From a virus, in IMG/VR virus record IMGVR_UViG_3300037010_003311, positions 62,001 to 126,000 of that record: DNA of 64,000 bases; one strand, 5' to 3'. The notes beneath the pieces are model-generated. The model had not been told where the DNA came from and searched no databases. It saw nothing but the letters and a program-made list of their open reading frames with translations. This document shows, piece by piece, positions 59,931 through 64,000 of the stretch; the first letter of the stretch is position 1, and each line of letters begins with the position of its first letter. A program made the translations under genes and the position numbers.

Positions 59931-59979
59931 AATTCCTTTTTCTGCGACAGGAAACCGATGAGTGGGATTATCTCCCACC
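59931..59979 (-). repeat. 49-bp direct repeat, proximal flank of homing endonuclease; contains terminator-like hairpin
   Basis: On the minus strand CGATGGGTGGGA pairs with TCCCACTCATCG (one G-U) around GATAA. The stop of the upstream gene lies in the loop. The tail GTTTCCTGTCGCAGAAAAAGG also provides the ribosome binding site of the homing endonuclease. Confidence 0.7.
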
Positions 59980-60198
59980 CATCGCTGAACCTAACGCTTT
60001 TGATTTTTCTTCTTTTATTGTGACTACTAATTTTTCGAACTCACGTTGTGCGAATATTGGTAGCGACATATATTCAGTAAACCCCATGTTAAAGTTTGCA
60101 TAAGCTTGCAACTCCTGGAAGTTTTTTATTGCTGACATCCAATGATTTTCGGATAAATTATAAGGCGTAAAAAGATGAGGCTTTACGAAAAAACTCAA
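59968..60198 (-). CDS. Hypothetical protein, 76 aa, start uncertain
   Basis: The long frame starts with TTG at 60198, overlapping the preceding gene by 41 nt; an ATG at 60138 (MSAIKNFQELQAY) gives a 56-residue product. Neither has a clear ribosome binding site, so coupling to the upstream gene is likely. Position after a gp26-like gene suggests a small baseplate assembly protein such as gp51, unproven. Confidence 0.45.
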   Translation of the reverse strand: MSFFVKPHLFTPYNLSENHWMSAIKNFQELQAYANFNMGFTEYMSLPIFAQREFEKLVVTIKEEKSKALGSAMGGR

Positions 60199-61129
60199 TT
60201 TCTGGGTTCACCGGCCACTTAAATTCCTTTCCACAGTTCACATTTTTACACATTTTGGATGCATAAAACTTTGGCTGATATTGAGCAAGACCCTCATAGC
60301 CGGAGATTGTTTCAATTAACTTTTCTAAAAGCACGATATTTTTAAGACCCATGATAAATGGATATATCTCTTCTTTAAGTTTTGTAAGTTTTATCACTAC
60401 ACCATCTTTATTTGAGATTGTTACAGATTTAATAAACATTATGAAAACAGAAAGTGTTTCAAATAGGTCATTATAATCTTCAAGATTTTGTCTTAATTCT
60501 TTATCATCTTTAATTGATAATACATCAAGTGAATCTTTTTCTGTTTGAAAACCCATCTCTATTTCAAAGCCTGGAGCAATAACTAAAGTTTCTTTAAAAT
60601 CGGTAAAGAGCATTTTCTTATCCCATTTCTTCGGTAGAGAATCTTTATGTAAGAGTTCATCCGGTCTAATGTTATGGATCTGTTTTTTATTGCAGTATGG
60701 GCACTCGAATTCTCGTTCACCTAAATCAGGATATGTTGCAAAAAGCAAGCCATAAGTTAGCATAGTTTTATCCGCTGAACCTAAATGCGCCATGAAATCA
60801 TTAATATCTTTAAATTTAATCTTGCCTTGAAAATCAGTATGGGCAAAAAGTATTTCATCAAATGCTTTAATAAATGTTTCACCACTCGCTTTTAAACTTT
60901 TGATATTGAGTTCTTCTAAACCTTTAATTGGTTTTACTAAAACCTTTGTTTTTAATAATGGTAAATCCACTTCGGTTTGGCGCCATTCACATAATGCATC
61001 TAATGCATTTAATGCGGTCATATATGCAGGAGCTGATACCGCTGGGGCGGTTTCCGAACCAGCTCCAGGGATACTACCAAGACCAGGTATCCCAAGATTA
61101 GCTAAGTCATTTTGTAGTTCTTCAATCAT
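60158..61129 (-). CDS. T4 gp26-like baseplate hub protein with zinc ribbon
   Basis: LPLLKTKVLVKPIKGLEELNI and the later GLLFATYP...CPYCNKKQ, then FPxNPEIEFF-like WPVNPEIEFFRKA, resemble the T4 baseplate hub subunit family as remembered. Two C-x2-C/C-x4-C pairs (ECPYCNK near 147 and CKNVNCGKEF near 297) could bind zinc. The assignment is supported by its place next to the portal gene but not certain. A TATAGAAATA palindrome lies upstream. Confidence 0.5.
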   Translation of the reverse strand: MIEELQNDLANLGIPGLGSIPGAGSETAPAVSAPAYMTALNALDALCEWRQTEVDLPLLKTKVLVKPIKGLEELNIKSLKASGETFIKAFDEILFAHTDFQGKIKFKDINDFMAHLGSADKTMLTYGLLFATYPDLGEREFECPYCNKKQIHNIRPDELLHKDSLPKKWDKKMLFTDFKETLVIAPGFEIEMGFQTEKDSLDVLSIKDDKELRQNLEDYNDLFETLSVFIMFIKSVTISNKDGVVIKLTKLKEEIYPFIMGLKNIVLLEKLIETISGYEGLAQYQPKFYASKMCKNVNCGKEFKWPVNPEIEFFRKASSFYAL

Positions 61130-61171
61130 GATTTTCCTTTAAAATTTTAAATCTGTTTTTACAATTAGATA

Positions 61172-61199
61172 CTAAAATGTATTTCTATATTTATTTTAG
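61172..61199 (-). promoter_or_regulatory. Palindromic TATAGAAATA motif upstream of the gp26-like gene
   Basis: CTAAAAT (61172-61178) and ATTTTAG (61193-61199) flank the core (61180-61189, minus strand TATAGAAATA), 51 nt before the start codon. Confidence 0.5.
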
Positions 61200-61242
61200 A
61201 TCGGCCTTTGGCTATTAGTTATTATAACGACAGTAGATGTCA

Positions 61243-63582
61243 TTATTGAGATGGTGCCATATTTCCATCTGGTTGAATTAAATTATCTTTTGCTTGCTCG
61301 ATAACATATTTCTTACCACCATCTTCTAATGAATCCCAATCTAATGTTGGAATGAATAATTCATACAATTGTTTAGGATTAATCATCATACCGCTAGATT
61401 TTAATAAGCCAATAATGTTGGTAATACTTGTTATAAGGGCTTCATTGCTTTGGACCTGTAATACAAGTGGTGGCGTCAGTTTCGTTTCTAAGTAACTACT
61501 TATATTAAAAGTATTTTTTGACTTACCATTCGCCTTTAAAAGCTCTGTAAATATAATAGATTGTAGTCTATTAATTCCTTCCTCGATATTCGATTGCCAA
61601 TTTAGAATATTATTTGCGAAACCAGTATTCATATTCACTAACTGTTCCCTCATATCAGCCTGGTCAGCTAAGCCTAGGAAAATTGATGGTACTCCAGTTG
61701 CTGCAACTAAATCTGCTTTAAGGTCGTTAGCATCATTTAACGGTAACGATCTGTCACCCATTGGTAAAATTTCCATATCAATAAAACTTTGACCATCGAT
61801 CTTAATTGTAGCGATGTCGCGGAAGTCGGTAAGCACATTACTTATATTTTTGATGTTGCTTAAGTTATCGAACGAAATACTTTTATTTTTAAGATCTTTC
61901 TTAACCGATTCAACTATCTCAGCATGATTCTTTTTAGAACCTGCTTCGATATTCCATTTACGTACAACTGAGGCTCTGCTTAAGCGTGATATAATCGAAC
62001 TTATGAGGGCTAATGTATATAATTTAACTGGTTGTACAATAGGGTCAAATATACTTGTTCCATACGGTGCATATTTATTAATTGGTGCTGAAAAGTTTAC
62101 TAAGTGGTTACTAGATAAGAATCTAAATTTTAATTTAGATTTCTCTTTAATTTTATTATAAAGAATAGATTTAATACTATATAGAGAATCATCTGGTAAT
62201 TTTAACTCATCAAAGTTAAAATTTTTATTCATTGTCTTAGAACGGCTTACTCGGATAATTTCTAAAATATTATCAGTAATAAACTTTGTCATTTTATCAA
62301 TGGCTTCTTTGGTATTCTCTCTTCCATCTTTAGTTGCGTTAGTTTTACCATCAGATAGGAAACGTTTATAGACATCGATTTCATTAGATTCTTTAGAAGT
62401 ACCATTATCTTCAATAATGATATAGCCATAAAGAATTGATTCGTCTTCAACTATAATAACTTTAGATGGATCAATACCGCGGAGCTGAATATCTTTTAGT
62501 TTATCTATATCTAAATCTTCTAGATCTTCAAAATTGTAATCTTCATCCTCTGGGTTGGCATTGTTATCTGTACGGTATTGGTCATTCAAGAATGAAAATA
62601 TATTATTCTCTTCTAGTAATACTTTTGGTTGGTTAGTTTTTAAAAAGGATTTTAATTTTAAACTGAAATCTGTTTCCGTAACGGCGCCACCATTCATACC
62701 AACGAAAGCGTTTTCGAGCAGCATAGGTTCATCCCCACCATCAACATTAAAACCAATAGCTTCAAATTCAAAAAGATCTTTATAATATGCATGCTCTTTT
62801 TTCAACTTTTCTGGAAAACTAGATTCCTGCAATAATTTGCTAGTATTAATAAAATTTTCTAGATTAGAAAAATTTACAATTTCCATAAAATAATTACCAT
62901 ACTTTAATGTTTTGGGGATAATAAAATTCTTTAACTTGTTTTCTAATTCATAATAAGAAAACATGGTTTTTAAAAGATTTTCATAATGTTTTTTAATCTG
63001 AGTTTGTTCATCGCGAAAAACCATATTTGGATTATCACCAATAAATAAAAATCTTTTGGTCTGAATATTCTTCACGAAGATATTTTGGATATAAACATCC
63101 TGCATACGGAACGCTATATAATTCAAATCTGGAATTTCATCGTAAATCTGATAACGATCTTTTCTGTCACCACTTATAATGAAATCATTAAAATTACCAA
63201 GTAAGTTACTACTACTAGTGTTTAAAAATTCTCTAGTCTGATCTTCTTCTTTTGTAATATTTGCATTAGTAGTTAAACCATTGCTAGTGCGAATTTGTTG
63301 TATAGATTTACTAAAATCTTCTATTTCAAATCTCTGTACTTTATTAGCTACCGAGGAAAATGAACCATTATTCGATATGACATCTTCATAAACCGATTTT
63401 AACGACTTATCAATATTATCAATAAGTTTCATAGAGTTAAGGCTATTTAGTATAGTTTGATGGGTTGGTATTGGATTACCATTAGCATCAACACCACCAC
63501 CACCAACACCAACATCGCCCAAACTATCATCACTTCCCAAATCTCCAAAACCCATATCATCAGCTTCCCATAATCGCATCAA
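61243..63582 (-). CDS. Portal protein (T4 gp20-like), 779 aa
   Basis: YQIYDEIPDLNYIAFRMQDV (about 143-163) is the start of the portal wing domain. KLKNFIIPKTLKYGNYFMEI and, in the C-terminal third, MEILPMGDRSLPLNDANDL followed by ATGVPSIFLGL match large myovirus portals. The portal ring sits at one capsid vertex and passes DNA. The N-terminal 30 residues are Gly/Asp-rich and acidic. It overlaps the upstream gene by 23 nt. Confidence 0.75.
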   Translation of the reverse strand: MMRLWEADDMGFGDLGSDDSLGDVGVGGGGVDANGNPIPTHQTILNSLNSMKLIDNIDKSLKSVYEDVISNNGSFSSVANKVQRFEIEDFSKSIQQIRTSNGLTTNANITKEEDQTREFLNTSSSNLLGNFNDFIISGDRKDRYQIYDEIPDLNYIAFRMQDVYIQNIFVKNIQTKRFLFIGDNPNMVFRDEQTQIKKHYENLLKTMFSYYELENKLKNFIIPKTLKYGNYFMEIVNFSNLENFINTSKLLQESSFPEKLKKEHAYYKDLFEFEAIGFNVDGGDEPMLLENAFVGMNGGAVTETDFSLKLKSFLKTNQPKVLLEENNIFSFLNDQYRTDNNANPEDEDYNFEDLEDLDIDKLKDIQLRGIDPSKVIIVEDESILYGYIIIEDNGTSKESNEIDVYKRFLSDGKTNATKDGRENTKEAIDKMTKFITDNILEIIRVSRSKTMNKNFNFDELKLPDDSLYSIKSILYNKIKEKSKLKFRFLSSNHLVNFSAPINKYAPYGTSIFDPIVQPVKLYTLALISSIISRLSRASVVRKWNIEAGSKKNHAEIVESVKKDLKNKSISFDNLSNIKNISNVLTDFRDIATIKIDGQSFIDMEILPMGDRSLPLNDANDLKADLVAATGVPSIFLGLADQADMREQLVNMNTGFANNILNWQSNIEEGINRLQSIIFTELLKANGKSKNTFNISSYLETKLTPPLVLQVQSNEALITSITNIIGLLKSSGMMINPKQLYELFIPTLDWDSLEDGGKKYVIEQAKDNLIQPDGNMAPSQ

Positions 63583-63988
63583 TCATCCTTCTATTTATTT
63601 TTGCACTAGCTGTACCATTTGTATTATCTTTAAAATGCTCCATACTTTTATTGAATAGAGTTAAAAAGGTTTGGTGTATATATAATTGTAAGCCAGCTTT
63701 CGTATATACTTGTGCTAGGTTATCGATCAGTCTTTCATTAAGACTTGTACTAACATCAACAAAAAACCGTTGTTTAATCTCACTTAATACATTCTGGCTG
63801 ATATCTCGATCCATAATAATATTGGCTAAAAAATCATTCAATAAATAAAATTCAAACTTAGTCTTTAAATATCTATCAAAAAACTGCAAACTATTTTGAA
63901 GACTGGTATCGAATATCATACCCTCATGATATGGTAGCGGTTGAGGTTTGGCTCGATTAGAACCCCAAATTTTTTTAAAAAATTCCAT
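63560..63988 (-). CDS. Hypothetical protein upstream of portal, 142 aa
   Basis: A helical protein with a basic N-terminus (MEFFKKIWGSNRAKPQPL) and a long helix (DFLANIIMDRDISQNVLSEI). The overlap with the portal gene suggests joint expression and a head/neck role; no family recognised. Its ATG is near the window edge. Confidence 0.5.
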   Translation of the reverse strand: MEFFKKIWGSNRAKPQPLPYHEGMIFDTSLQNSLQFFDRYLKTKFEFYLLNDFLANIIMDRDISQNVLSEIKQRFFVDVSTSLNERLIDNLAQVYTKAGLQLYIHQTFLTLFNKSMEHFKDNTNGTASAKINRRMIDAIMGS

Positions 63989-64000
63989 TAAAATTACCTT

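Noticed and set aside
1-64000. CRISPR arrays, insertion sequences, integrase or attachment sites.
   Set aside because: No spaced direct repeats, transposase, recombinase or att-like duplication was seen; repeats found are protein-coding hexapeptide repeats, intergenic hairpins and the endonuclease flanks.

Overview
The window is a densely packed, strongly AT-rich stretch of a large lytic tailed phage genome. Genes abut or overlap (many ATGA/TAATG junctions), starts carry AAGGA-type ribosome binding sites, and I see no rRNA, tRNA, CRISPR array or transposon. Two enzymes point to a Campylobacterota host: the thymidylate synthase ThyX pair and the all-alpha dUTPase most resemble the Helicobacter/Campylobacter forms as I remember them. 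This is an inference; no database was searched. A myovirus (contractile-tail) lifestyle is suggested by a T4-like portal, a gp26-like baseplate protein, a gp5-like spike and a PAAR tip.

Layout. Bases 1-36,309 are read rightward. They hold three tandem left-handed beta-helix (YdcK-like) genes, small unknown genes, a giant rIIA-like GHKL ATPase, a split or duplicated ThyX, QueD, an SbcD-like nuclease, a RecJ-like exonuclease, RNase HI and a possible sliding clamp. Next comes a phage multisubunit RNA polymerase in four pieces (beta' N, beta' C, beta N, beta C), with a queuosine-salvage-like gene and a Met/Pro/Gln-rich gene between the beta halves. A homing endonuclease, a fragment of a family-B DNA polymerase (motifs A and B only), a Gat-QueC fusion, a circularly permuted SbcC/Rad50-like ATPase, a DUF3310 protein and a NodB-type deacetylase follow. 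Two converging gene arrays meet at a hairpin/terminator cluster at about 36.3-36.5 kb.

Bases 36,487-63,988 are read leftward. In transcription order: a small gene, portal, gp26-like baseplate protein, a repeat-flanked homing endonuclease, dNMP kinase-like protein, DHH phosphoesterase, clamp loader, dUTPase, histone Hc1-like protein, NrdA, NrdB, a phosphoribosyltransferase, then baseplate and tail proteins (spike, 1630-aa LamG-containing protein, PAAR tip) and a tail fibre, with a GIY-YIG nuclease among them.

How the parts work together. The phage appears to make its own RNA polymerase, replicate with T4-type machinery (PolB, clamp loader, SbcCD-like pair), refill dNTP pools (NrdAB, ThyX, dUTPase, dNMP kinase-like) and probably modify its DNA with a 7-deazaguanine (QueD, Gat-QueC, possibly Qng1-like salvage). 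Two recurrent intergenic elements run through the window. One is a TATAGAAATA core inside palindromes of differing sequence, usually 30-125 nt upstream of an operon. The other is a stem-loop followed by TTTCCTGTCG and an A-run, at gene ends. I suggest these are the promoter/leader and terminator signals of the phage transcription system.
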